From IMG/VR virus record IMGVR_UViG_3300018077_000007, positions 1 to 64,000 of that record: a stretch of DNA of 64,000 nucleotides; one strand, given 5' to 3'. The translations under genes and the position numbers were made by a program. This document shows positions 57,876-64,000 of this stretch, piece by piece (position 1 is the stretch's first letter; the number at the start of each line of letters is the position of its first letter). The notes below the pieces were generated by a model, which was given only the letters and a program-made list of their open reading frames with translations, was not told the origin of the DNA and searched no databases. This stretch comes from a virus.

Positions 57876-57922
57876 CCCGCAAACACTGCCCTGCGAGGCA
57901 AGGCAGAAAGGGAGCGAAAATC

Positions 57923-58168
57923 ATGGCCCCTGAGACACCACCGCTCAACGGGTCGGGGATTGCCGCCGAGTTGACCCGGGCCTTGGTCCGCCCGATCATT
58001 TCTCTTTATCTAGTCGGCACCTGTGGCTGGCTGTGGCTCCATGGGCAGCCGGTTCCACCGGAATTGATGACCCTCACGACGGCGAGCGATGGATCGCCAA
58101 ACGTGGAGGATAAAGAACGACCATTTCTTTCCAGGTCGCCATGTGTGACGTGCCCTAGCAGCAGATGA
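57923..58168 (+). CDS. Holin candidate with an altered C-terminus
   Basis: 81 residues, ATG 57923 after AAAGGGAGCGAAAATC. The hydrophobic segment ALVRPIISLYLVGTCGWLWL and PVPPELMTLTTA match phage holins whose PVPPEL loop is normally followed by a second membrane helix. Here ASDGSPNVEDKER and a polar end replace that helix, just where an AT-richer HNH-bearing segment begins. The gene may be truncated by the insertion or now work with one helix. Confidence 0.55.
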   Translation: MAPETPPLNGSGIAAELTRALVRPIISLYLVGTCGWLWLHGQPVPPELMTLTTASDGSPNVEDKERPFLSRSPCVTCPSSR

Positions 58169-58228
58169 GGTAAGGGCAGCGCGTTCCTCGGGTTCACAAG
58201 CCACGAATTTCCCCCGAACATTATTTGC

Positions 58229-58256
58229 TTGACATGTTCATGTGCATGGATATACT
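58229..58256 (+). promoter_or_regulatory. Leaderless-type promoter
   Basis: TTGACA (58229-58234), 16 bp, TATACT (58251-58256), then exactly 6 bases to ATG 58263. The -35 is perfect and the -10 matches 5 of 6. Transcription would begin at the start codon. Confidence 0.75.
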
Positions 58257-58262
58257 GGCACC

Positions 58263-58370
58263 ATGTTTAAAGTGAAACTCCCAACAGTCAAGTGTCCCAA
58301 GTGCGGGCATCAATGGACCCCCAAGGTCCGCATTATCACACGTTGCCCGCGTTGTTTTCGGCATATCTAA
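58263..58370 (+). CDS. Micro zinc-ribbon protein (35 aa), leaderless
   Basis: MFKVKLPTVKCPKCGHQWTP, then a second pair CPRC. The two CPxC knuckles form one zinc site. It has its own strong promoter and no ribosome site. It precedes the HNH gene by 7 bases and may be part of the same inserted cassette, perhaps a regulator. Confidence 0.65.
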   Translation: MFKVKLPTVKCPKCGHQWTPKVRIITRCPRCFRHI

Positions 58371-58377
58371 AACGGCT

Positions 58378-58830
58378 ATGTGGGCGGAAATGGGCGGAAT
58401 TGGAAGGGGAAAGTGGGAAGAGAGATTTTTGAGCCGTGTACATAAATCGGATTCGTGTTGGCTATGGCGCGGTGGGGAATTCGTATCTGGATATGGGGCA
58501 GTCCAATGGAAAAGGAAACACCTTTCCGCGCATCGTGTTGCATGGCAATTAAAGTTTGGGCTAATCCCCCCAGGATTGAGCGTTCTGCACGCCTGCGATA
58601 CTCCAGCCTGCGTGAATCCTGAGCATTTATCCCTTGGAACGCAAGGAGCCAACAATGCGGATATGGTTTCCAGGGGCCGAGCCCGAGGAAACGCCAGATT
58701 AGATCCTTTGCTGGTTCGTCAAATAAGGTCCGCAAGCGGTACACAGGATCAGATCGCTCAGCAGTTCGGAATCTCGCAATCTTTAGTAAGCAAAATTGTT
58801 CATAGGAGGCTTTGGAAATGGGTTCTATGA
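58378..58830 (+). CDS. HNH homing endonuclease
   Basis: 150 residues, ATG 58378. Motifs: CWLWRGGEFVSGYG, LSAHRVAWQLKFG, VLHACDTPACVNPEHLSLGTQ (HNH core), then a C-terminal HTH (DQIAQQFGISQSLVSKIV). Same subfamily as the genes at 10323 and 35288. AT-richer than the surroundings. It lies between the holin candidate and small lysis-type genes. Confidence 0.88.
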   Translation: MWAEMGGIGRGKWEERFLSRVHKSDSCWLWRGGEFVSGYGAVQWKRKHLSAHRVAWQLKFGLIPPGLSVLHACDTPACVNPEHLSLGTQGANNADMVSRGRARGNARLDPLLVRQIRSASGTQDQIAQQFGISQSLVSKIVHRRLWKWVL

Positions 58831-59012
58831 AGGGAGGCCATATCGAGAGTGTCTACATCGCCCTGGTGTTCGGCGGCCGTCCCGAACAACGCCCGTGGTT
58901 TCGCTTTTGGTGGGGGGGGGCCCGGCGACGATGGATCTGGGTTTGGGTGCTGGGGGCCTGGGTGGGGGCGATGGGGATCATCCTAGCCCTGAGTGCGTGG
59001 GGAATCCTATAA
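58818..59012 (+). CDS. Small membrane protein (64 aa)
   Basis: ATG 58818 lies 9 bases after AGGAGG; an ATG at 58827 is an alternative. The sequence is Trp/Arg-rich (RPWFRFWWGGARRRWIWVW) with a C-terminal membrane helix (VLGAWVGAMGIILALSAWGIL, cited as a region). Overlaps the HNH end. It could be an anti-holin or accessory lysis protein. Confidence 0.45.
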   Translation: MGSMKGGHIESVYIALVFGGRPEQRPWFRFWWGGARRRWIWVWVLGAWVGAMGIILALSAWGIL

Positions 59013-59025
59013 GAGGAGGGGGCTC

Positions 59026-59202
59026 ATGCGACAATTCCTGTTCGGACTTTTGATGGGGACGGTGCTGGCCACGGCGGGGGGCGTCTGGGCGTGGGGGCAT
59101 ACCCCGACCGACCAACTCCGGGGATTACGCGATGATCTCCAGCGGCAGCAGCAGCAAGAACAGATCGACCGGATGCTGCGCCCGCTGCAACGACCCTGTT
59201 AA
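59026..59202 (+). CDS. Small membrane-anchored helical protein (58 aa)
   Basis: ATG 59026 after AAGAGGAGGGGG. One membrane helix (FLFGLLMGTVLATAGGVWAW) and a charged Gln-rich coiled coil (LRDDLQRQQQQEQIDRMLR). This i-spanin-like plan next to a lipoprotein (59263) suggests a spanin pair close to the lysin, better placed than the 9967/10774 pair. Confidence 0.55.
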   Translation: MRQFLFGLLMGTVLATAGGVWAWGHTPTDQLRGLRDDLQRQQQQEQIDRMLRPLQRPC

Positions 59203-59262
59203 GGTGGGGAGAGGTTCAATTCTGCCCTGCGGGACAACGTCTCAAGAGGAGGAGGATTCACC

Positions 59263-59595
59263 ATGAAGAAGCTCTTGATTGTTCTGCTCAGCGCGGTCCT
59301 GCTGAGCGGGTGCGCCGCGTTCGGCATCACGCCCATCGGGACCGTGGCGACCACCGGGATCACCTGTTACGCGGTGAAGGATCGGGATCTCGTGATCGCC
59401 CTGGGCCTGATCCTGTGTGAAAAGGAGGGCAAAGTGGTCGGGACGGCGGGCGGGGCCGCGCCGGGGTTAGGCCACGGGATTGCCCCGGTGTTGGGGGCGG
59501 CGCTTTTGGGCGCCGGGATCGCTGTGGGGGCGGGAATGCTTGAGATCGGGGTACCGGCGACGGCCGTCACGATCTCGCCGCCCGTGGTGCCGTAA
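59263..59595 (+). CDS. Lipoprotein with Gly-rich hydrophobic region, possible o-spanin
   Basis: 110 residues, ATG 59263 after AGAGGAGGAGGATTCACC. Lipobox LLSGC (Cys about 17). The mature protein has a Gly/Ala-rich hydrophobic segment (about 62-95), more than typical o-spanins. Imperfect CTGCCC palindrome DNA lies at about 59220 upstream. Likely lysis-related by position. Confidence 0.6.
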   Translation: MKKLLIVLLSAVLLSGCAAFGITPIGTVATTGITCYAVKDRDLVIALGLILCEKEGKVVGTAGGAAPGLGHGIAPVLGAALLGAGIAVGAGMLEIGVPATAVTISPPVVP

Positions 59596-59820
59596 ATGGA
59601 CCGCTCCCGTACCGAACATCTCGCTTGGTGCAAGCAACGGGCGCTGGCCATCGTGGATGCTGGCGATCTGCACCAGGCCTTCAGCAGCATGGTCAGCGAT
59701 CTCGGGAAACATCCTGATACGATTGAGCATCCTGGCATTTTACTCGGGGCGGCGCTCTTGATGAGCGGACGCCTATCGACCGCCACAAAGATGCGGTCGT
59801 TTATCGAGGGGTTCAATTAA
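59596..59820 (+). CDS. Conserved small phage protein (74 aa)
   Basis: ATG 59596 directly follows the previous TAA. HLAWCKQRALAIVDAGDLHQAFSSMVSDLGKHP (landmarks only) belongs to a phage family with an HLxWCKxRAL ... AxxSMxSDLxKHP ... FIEGFN plan. Function not known to me. It opens the early-type gene block. Confidence 0.75.
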   Translation: MDRSRTEHLAWCKQRALAIVDAGDLHQAFSSMVSDLGKHPDTIEHPGILLGAALLMSGRLSTATKMRSFIEGFN

Positions 59821-59826
59821 GGGGAC

Positions 59827-60114
59827 ATGCCGATGGAGCCGACCGTCCGTTACCGCGTGGTGGTGACGAAAATCACCGAGAAGATCACGAGGAAACCCAC
59901 ATGGCAGTGTCTCTATACCGATGTGACCTTTGCCGACGTGCGCCGCCAGAACCCCGACGCCAAGCAATACGACTATGCCACGGGCGACCTTCCCACCGTG
60001 GAAAGTAACGAAATCTACAATCAGACCGTCGGTGGCGAGTTTGATCTGTGGGGTGTGATCCAGGCGGTGAATGCCAAATCGGCCCCTGGGGGTAACCCCC
60101 TGCCCGGAGCGTAA
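59827..60114 (+). CDS. Unknown protein (95 aa)
   Basis: ATG 59827 after TTAAGGGGAC. Beta-rich start (VRYRVVVTKITEKI), then acidic and aromatic residues (ATGDLPTVESNEIYNQTV), and a Pro/Gly end. Soluble. No family recognised. Confidence 0.5.
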   Translation: MPMEPTVRYRVVVTKITEKITRKPTWQCLYTDVTFADVRRQNPDAKQYDYATGDLPTVESNEIYNQTVGGEFDLWGVIQAVNAKSAPGGNPLPGA

Positions 60115-60119
60115 GGGAC

Positions 60120-60362
60120 ATGGGTGCGTCTTTTTACTGGCAAGCTGTCTCGGGAACCGAGTTGGGCGTAGACGCTCCGAGCTCGTTTCTTATGATGTTG
60201 CGCAAGGCGTTCGGAAACGAGCCGTGGACCCTCACTACTTTCAGCATTGAGCGGCTTGAGGGGATGGCGGCGGCGGACGAAACGCATTTTGAAGCCCTGC
60301 ATCGGCTCATAGATGCGATCCACACGCATGGGGCAATCCGGGTCTGGGGGGAATCACGATGA
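60120..60362 (+). CDS. Unknown small phage protein (80 aa)
   Basis: ATG 60120. MGASFYWQAVSGTELGVDAP resembles phage proteins with a YWxxxxGxxLxVxxPS start that I associate with early regions. The helix LEGMAAADETHFEALHRLID follows. Its TGA overlaps the next ATG. Confidence 0.55.
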   Translation: MGASFYWQAVSGTELGVDAPSSFLMMLRKAFGNEPWTLTTFSIERLEGMAAADETHFEALHRLIDAIHTHGAIRVWGESR

Positions 60363-60715
60363 ACGAGCACCTGTCCAAGCCGCAACTGGAGCTTCTTCGC
60401 GCGGCCTGTAGGGGCGAGGGCAAAGTCCGCCATTGGGGTACACTCCCCCGCACGCTTGAAATCCTCCGTAGCGCTGGCTACATCAAGAAGGATTTGGCGA
60501 TTCGGGATGAGGTAGCGCGCGGCAAATTCCTCGAAGGGCAACGGACCATGATCGCGATGGCCTCTAAACAATTGGAGGCGGGCGATTGGCAAGGCGCACT
60601 GTCGTCCCTCCGATCAGCGGAGGATGCCCAGCGGCAACTGGACCAGCAGGCCGATTGGATCACGGAGGCGGGGCGGGCGGTGGTGGTGGAGGCGTCTGCG
60701 CCAGATCATGCTTGA
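60359..60715 (+). CDS. Possible winged-helix protein (118 aa)
   Basis: ATG 60359 overlaps the previous TGA. LSKPQLELLRAACRGEG ... TLEILRSAGYIKKD (about 5-42) has the helix-turn-helix-wing rhythm; the remainder is a long helical Gln/Ala region. It may be a DNA-binding regulator. Not confirmed by any motif. Confidence 0.5.
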   Translation: MNEHLSKPQLELLRAACRGEGKVRHWGTLPRTLEILRSAGYIKKDLAIRDEVARGKFLEGQRTMIAMASKQLEAGDWQGALSSLRSAEDAQRQLDQQADWITEAGRAVVVEASAPDHA

Positions 60716-60878
60716 GCACGAGCGCATTGCCCTCAACCCCTGTGGATGCCGGAACGACAAGGTGACGGGGCTCTATACGTTCATCTGCCCGGCCCATGAA
60801 GGGGAGCGAGATGCCGCGCTTGGGCAAGCGCGGTTGAAACGGAAGACGCCGACTCAAGAGAGTGAGGGAACGCCATGA
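60708..60878 (+). CDS. Small zinc-finger-like protein (56 aa)
   Basis: ATG 60708 overlaps the previous stop. MLEHERIALNPCGCRNDKVT then FICPAHEGE: a CxC and CPAH pattern that could hold zinc. The C-terminus is basic. Resembles small phage proteins that begin with an NPCGC-like knuckle. Confidence 0.45.
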   Translation: MLEHERIALNPCGCRNDKVTGLYTFICPAHEGERDAALGQARLKRKTPTQESEGTP

Positions 60879-61294
60879 GACCTCAAGACGCCAAAATTGG
60901 GACGCGGGTTCGTTCGCTCGTTGCGTTTTCGGGGGTTCCGCTCGGAACTGAGGACGTGATTGACGAGGATTACAGGACGGGCGTGACTATCGCATGGGAC
61001 GTGCCGGAGCATCGGTTGCCGACCGGCTATCGCATCTACGACGGCAGACCAGCGATTCAAAGCGGGATTCTCCGAGATGGATTCGACAAGGCCACGGCGT
61101 TGCATTATTTGGCCGTGGTGCTGCTCTGTGACATCTGCGGCCTCCGACTTTCTGAGGATGATGCCCTCGGGTGCTCTTTGGAGGGGTGTGACGCCTTCCT
61201 CTGCGGAAAGTGGGTTTGCGAGACGGACCACCGGGACACCCATGGGGCAGGTCGGCAGTATGCCAGGGATGTACGCGGGAGGGAGAGGCCGTGA
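60875..61294 (+). CDS. Protein with SH3-like start and Cys-rich zinc region (139 aa)
   Basis: ATG 60875 overlaps the previous TGA. GTRVRSLVAFSGVPLGTEDVI and VTIAWDVPE form an SH3/KOW-like barrel (about 8-45). The C-terminal part has CDICGLRL, C-x3-GC and CETDH ligands, probably a zinc finger of B-box-like spacing. Function unknown. Confidence 0.5.
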   Translation: MRPQDAKIGTRVRSLVAFSGVPLGTEDVIDEDYRTGVTIAWDVPEHRLPTGYRIYDGRPAIQSGILRDGFDKATALHYLAVVLLCDICGLRLSEDDALGCSLEGCDAFLCGKWVCETDHRDTHGAGRQYARDVRGRERP

Positions 61295-61464
61295 TGAAAA
61301 CGAAGAAGTACGAGGCGCAAGTCGCGGAGATTCGCTGGCAGGAGCAGGAGTGGCGACTCGCCGTCACCGATGGGGCATTCACGCTTGTTGTGAATGACAA
61401 ATTCAAACGCCGGGATGCGCTGGTGACAGCGATGCGGGCGTTAAGAAAAGGAGCGGGAAAATGA
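61294..61464 (+). CDS. Small basic protein (56 aa)
   Basis: ATG 61294 after GGGAGGGAGAGGCCGTG; a GTG lies just before it. MKTKKYEAQVAEIRWQEQEW, then LVVNDKFKRRDALVTAMRAL. Strand-helix fold, basic. Its TGA overlaps the next ATG. Confidence 0.5.
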   Translation: MKTKKYEAQVAEIRWQEQEWRLAVTDGAFTLVVNDKFKRRDALVTAMRALRKGAGK

Positions 61465-62078
61465 TTGACCGACGGCAACTAGAGGAAACGCTCCACGCCC
61501 GATTTGGCGGAGTGATTAGCTCGGGGTCCCACGCGCCAGACGGCCTCGGGTGCGCCCTGGAGGTCTGGTCGCAGGCCGAGGGGGTGGCGTGGACTGACAA
61601 CCCGAGGGCGCTGGATCTGCCGGATATTCGCCCGCTGAATGACGGTCCCTGGCCGTCGGACTCGCTACGCACGGAATGGATGGTCAACGTGCTCCACGCG
61701 GTTGTCCCAGCGTGGCGGCACGACCGCGTGGGGTTTGCCCGGCGACTCGCGCTCGGGACGGTACGGGATCTGCTCCCGCCTCTCCTGAGGCGAATCGGGA
61801 TGACGCAAGCGGCGGACGGCTGCGCGTCGGCTGCGGATTTGCCAGGCGCCAGGCACGCCGCCTGGCACGCCGCCAGGTACGCCGCCGACGCCGCCGCCGA
61901 CGCCGCCGCCGCCAGGTACGCCGCCGCCGCCAGGTACGCCGCCAGGCACGCCGCCAGGCACGCCGCCGACGCCGCCGACGCCGCCGCCGCCGCCGGCAGG
62001 AGCGAGAGCGGCAGTACTATGCTGATCCGCGCGTGCCAGGTGTGGATCGCGGCGGCGGAAGAGGGGGAACGGAAATGA
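61461..62078 (+). CDS. Protein with Ala-rich tandem repeats (205 aa)
   Basis: ATG 61461 after AAAAGGAGCGGGAAA. The N-terminal 125 residues are ordinary (VAWTDNPRALDLPDIRPLND). Residues about 128-178 repeat AARYAADAA or AARHA units encoded by GCCGCCAGGTACGCC-like DNA, giving a long Ala-rich helix of variable length. The last 25 residues are normal again. Phage proteins with such Ala/Tyr/His repeats are known to me only as hypotheticals. Confidence 0.55.
   Translation: MIDRRQLEETLHARFGGVISSGSHAPDGLGCALEVWSQAEGVAWTDNPRALDLPDIRPLNDGPWPSDSLRTEWMVNVLHAVVPAWRHDRVGFARRLALGTVRDLLPPLLRRIGMTQAADGCASAADLPGARHAAWHAARYAADAAADAAAARYAAAARYAARHAARHAADAADAAAAAGRSESGSTMLIRACQVWIAAAEEGERK
61850..61995 (+). repeat. 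GCC-rich short tandem repeat tract inside a gene
   Basis: Mixed units of CGCCAGGTACGC, CGCCAGGCACGC and GACGCCGCC repeat about ten times. All keep the codon frame. Likely length-variable through slippage. Confidence 0.8.
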
Positions 62079-62123
62079 ATCCCGGCATTGTGATGAGAAA
62101 GCGAAACTCGCACGGGGGAACCC

Positions 62124-63032
62124 ATGAAACTCCTCACGACCCTTGATCGCGCGAAGTGGCTGGAGGCCCGGCAGCTTGGGATTGGCTCCTCGGATGCCCC
62201 GGTGCTGGTCGGGGCGAGCCGGCGGAAGAGCCTCCTCGAGCTCTACGCCGAGAAAGCCGGGCTCGTAGAAGACAGCACCGAAGAGACCGAGTTGATGGAG
62301 GCGGGCCTGGAGCTCCAGCCGGGGATCGGGCGCATGTTCGCCCGGCGCACGGGGCGGACGCTGATCGACGTGGCGCCGTGGACCGTGTATCAGAGTGCCG
62401 AGGAGCCCTGGGCGCTGGCTTCGCCGGACTTCTTCTGCGGCCCCGTCAACGGGCACGAGACTCCTGGGGGCGTCGAGGTGAAGTTCGTCACCTTCGTCCA
62501 GGGGGACGACTGGGACGAGGAGCCGCCGCTGGCCGCGCAGATTCAGGTCCAGCACCAGATGTACGTCTGCGAGCGGGACTGGTGGACCGTGGCGGGGCTC
62601 GTCCGGGGGAAGCTCAAATATGCCGACGTGGAGCGGGATGAGCGGTTCCTCAAGGTGTTATGCGGACTGGCTCGGGACTTTATGCGCCGGATCGAGTTGC
62701 AGGATCCGCCGACGCCGGACGCCTCCGAGTCGGCCCGCCGGATCCTGGCCGGGTTATTTCCCCGCGAAGCGATGGGCAAGGTGATCCCGCTCCCGCCCGA
62801 GGCGTGGACGTGGGATGAGCAGTATGTCACGGCGACGGCGGACGAGAAGGACGCCAAAGCGCGGAAGGACGAGGCCGGGAACCAACTCCGGGCGTTGATC
62901 GGGGATGCCGAGCGCGGGGTCTTGCCGGGGGGCGGATCCTGGACCCTCAAGACTATCGAGCGGCACGAGCAACCTCGGGAGGCCCGCACGATTACCTACC
63001 GGGATCTCCGGCGGCATAAGGAGAAATCATGA
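62124..63032 (+). CDS. YqaJ-type viral recombinase exonuclease
   Basis: 302 residues, ATG 62124 after GGGGGAACCC. PD-(D/E)XK nuclease of the lambda-exonuclease/YqaJ family: LGIGSSDAPVLVGAS (about 18-32), LMEAGLELQPGIGR (about 55), SPDFFCG (catalytic Asp, about 99), GGVEVKF (catalytic Glu-x-Lys, about 112) and AQIQVQHQMYVC (about 130). It resects DNA ends for annealing-type recombination. Partner is the next gene. The C-terminal 80 residues are charged and helical. Confidence 0.85.
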   Translation: MKLLTTLDRAKWLEARQLGIGSSDAPVLVGASRRKSLLELYAEKAGLVEDSTEETELMEAGLELQPGIGRMFARRTGRTLIDVAPWTVYQSAEEPWALASPDFFCGPVNGHETPGGVEVKFVTFVQGDDWDEEPPLAAQIQVQHQMYVCERDWWTVAGLVRGKLKYADVERDERFLKVLCGLARDFMRRIELQDPPTPDASESARRILAGLFPREAMGKVIPLPPEAWTWDEQYVTATADEKDAKARKDEAGNQLRALIGDAERGVLPGGGSWTLKTIERHEQPREARTITYRDLRRHKEKS

Positions 63033-64000
63033 TAGGCGAACAGGACGAACCGAAAAAACCGGAAATCCGAGAACCCGAAGTGATCGAATCCTGGGGGAAC
63101 CCGCTGGCGGCCCTGAACCGAGTGGAGATTGATATTCAGATCGCCACGGCCAAGCGGTGGCCGCGCTCCATTGGGCGGTTCAAGGAGCTCGTCCGCACCC
63201 TGGCCACGTTGGACGAGGAGACGGCGGGGAGTATGTTCTACGCCCTGCCCCGAGAGGGGCGGACTATTGATGGCCCGTCGATCCGGTTCGCGGAGATCGT
63301 CGGGTCGGCGTGGACCAACCTCCGGTACGGGGGGCGCATCATGGGGATTGACGAGCGGCACGTCACCGCGCAGGGGGCCGCGTTCGATCTCGAGAACAAC
63401 CTGGCGTGCACCGTTGAAGTCAAGCGCCGCATCACGGACAAGCATAACCGGCGGTATTCTGACGACATGATTACCACAACGTCACAGGCCGCCATTTCGA
63501 TCGCCCTGCGCAACGCCATCTTTCGCGTGGTGCCGTTCGCGCTCATCAAGGATGTCTACGAGGAAGCGCGGACGGCATCAATCGGCAAAGGCAAGACGAT
63601 GGCGCAACGCCGCCAGCTCGCCGCCGACACGTTCGCCAAGTGGGGCGTCGCCCCAGACAAGATGTGCGCAGTGGCAGGCAAGGCTTCCCTCGACGATCTC
63701 GATGACGAGGCGTTGATCAAGCTGCGGGGGATCGTGACCGCGATCCGGGACGGGGAGACCACGATAGACGAGGTGCTCCGAGAGGTCCTCGCCCCGACCA
63801 CGGAGGAGAAATCAAACGAAGCGAAAGGCAAACTCACCACGCTGACTGAGAAGCTCGAAACGGCCCAGGATCGACGATCTCCAGGGGGACCGGTGCCTTC
63901 CCCTCCCCCCCCCCTGGAAAGTCCAGCGGCGGTGCCGCAGGGGACCCCAGAGGTTAAGTCCGAGCCGAAGGCGGTCGAACCGCCTCCCGAAACCGGAGCG
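63029..64000 (+). CDS. Probable single-strand annealing partner of YqaJ, 3' end missing
   Basis: ATG 63029 overlaps the YqaJ TGA; the frame is open to the window end (324 codons). Landmarks: FYALPREGRTIDGPSIRFAE (about 74-93), AFDLENNLACTVEVKRRI (about 125), DDMITTTSQAAISIALRNAIFRVVP (about 149-173). This widespread phage family with a GPSIRxAE ... RNAIFxxVP core often follows YqaJ or other exonucleases, so an annealing or ssDNA-binding role is inferred. The C-terminal part is Pro-rich. The end lies outside the window. Confidence 0.6.
   Translation, partial: MIGEQDEPKKPEIREPEVIESWGNPLAALNRVEIDIQIATAKRWPRSIGRFKELVRTLATLDEETAGSMFYALPREGRTIDGPSIRFAEIVGSAWTNLRYGGRIMGIDERHVTAQGAAFDLENNLACTVEVKRRITDKHNRRYSDDMITTTSQAAISIALRNAIFRVVPFALIKDVYEEARTASIGKGKTMAQRRQLAADTFAKWGVAPDKMCAVAGKASLDDLDDEALIKLRGIVTAIRDGETTIDEVLREVLAPTTEEKSNEAKGKLTTLTEKLETAQDRRSPGGPVPSPPPPLESPAAVPQGTPEVKSEPKAVEPPPETGA

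Noticed and set aside
61676-62146. Arg-rich frame over the GCC repeat
   Set aside because: An out-of-frame reading of the Ala repeats giving poly-Arg; not a plausible protein.
1-64000. tRNA genes, CRISPR arrays, integrase or attachment sites
   Set aside because: I looked for cloverleaf/TPsiC-like segments, regularly spaced repeats and recombinase motifs and saw none convincing; a tRNA scan was not possible.

Overview
The window is one continuous stretch of a tailed-phage genome. It is GC-rich (roughly two thirds G+C by eye) and tightly packed. Nearly every gene is on the plus strand, often joined by ATGA or TGATG overlaps. The only minus-strand genes are a TnpB element and one HNH endonuclease. 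Genes stop with TAA, TAG and TGA, so the standard bacterial code is assumed. The terminase large subunit is cut off at the left edge and a recombination gene at the right edge, so the genome is longer than 64 kb. The head proteins (P22-like portal, N4 gp56-family capsid) and giant internal proteins suggest a podovirus-like particle. Sec signal peptides, lipoproteins, spanin-like proteins and a Wzy-like protein suggest a Gram-negative host that I cannot name. I found no tRNA, CRISPR array or integrase.

Layout: 1-2.5 kb, terminase large subunit with an intein. 2.5-6.4 kb, unknown membrane proteins and a membrane-anchored thermonuclease. 6.4-15.5 kb, a regulatory gap, a terminase-small-like protein, then a train of very small genes (zinc ribbons, one-helix membrane proteins, lipoprotein, HNH, HTH) and two larger proteins sharing a VPLxxFLG motif. 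15.5-20.7 kb, portal, structured leader, scaffold candidate and major capsid protein with an HNH gene at its 3' end. 21.4-28.4 kb, exported fibre-like proteins around an O-antigen polymerase/ligase-like protein. 28.4-41.5 kb, adaptor, tail and internal virion proteins, interrupted by an RHH-TnpB element and an HNH gene. 41.5-56.4 kb, one 4968-residue polyvalent protein. 56.4-59.6 kb, lysis genes (SleB-like hydrolase, holin candidate) disturbed by an HNH segment. 59.6-64 kb, small early-type genes, a YqaJ nuclease and a probable annealing partner.

The most unusual points are: two apparently real genes overprinted inside low-complexity linkers of the giant gene; a class 3 intein in the terminase; three promoters placing the -10 box exactly 6 nt before an ATG, as in leaderless mRNAs; a dispersed CTGCCC/GGGCAG palindrome that keeps frame where it lies deep inside a gene; a tail-fibre gene whose signal peptide is separated from its body by an in-frame TAA; and many Sec-signal proteins beside a Wzy-like gene. 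At least five homing-type nucleases plus TnpB show heavy colonisation by selfish DNA.
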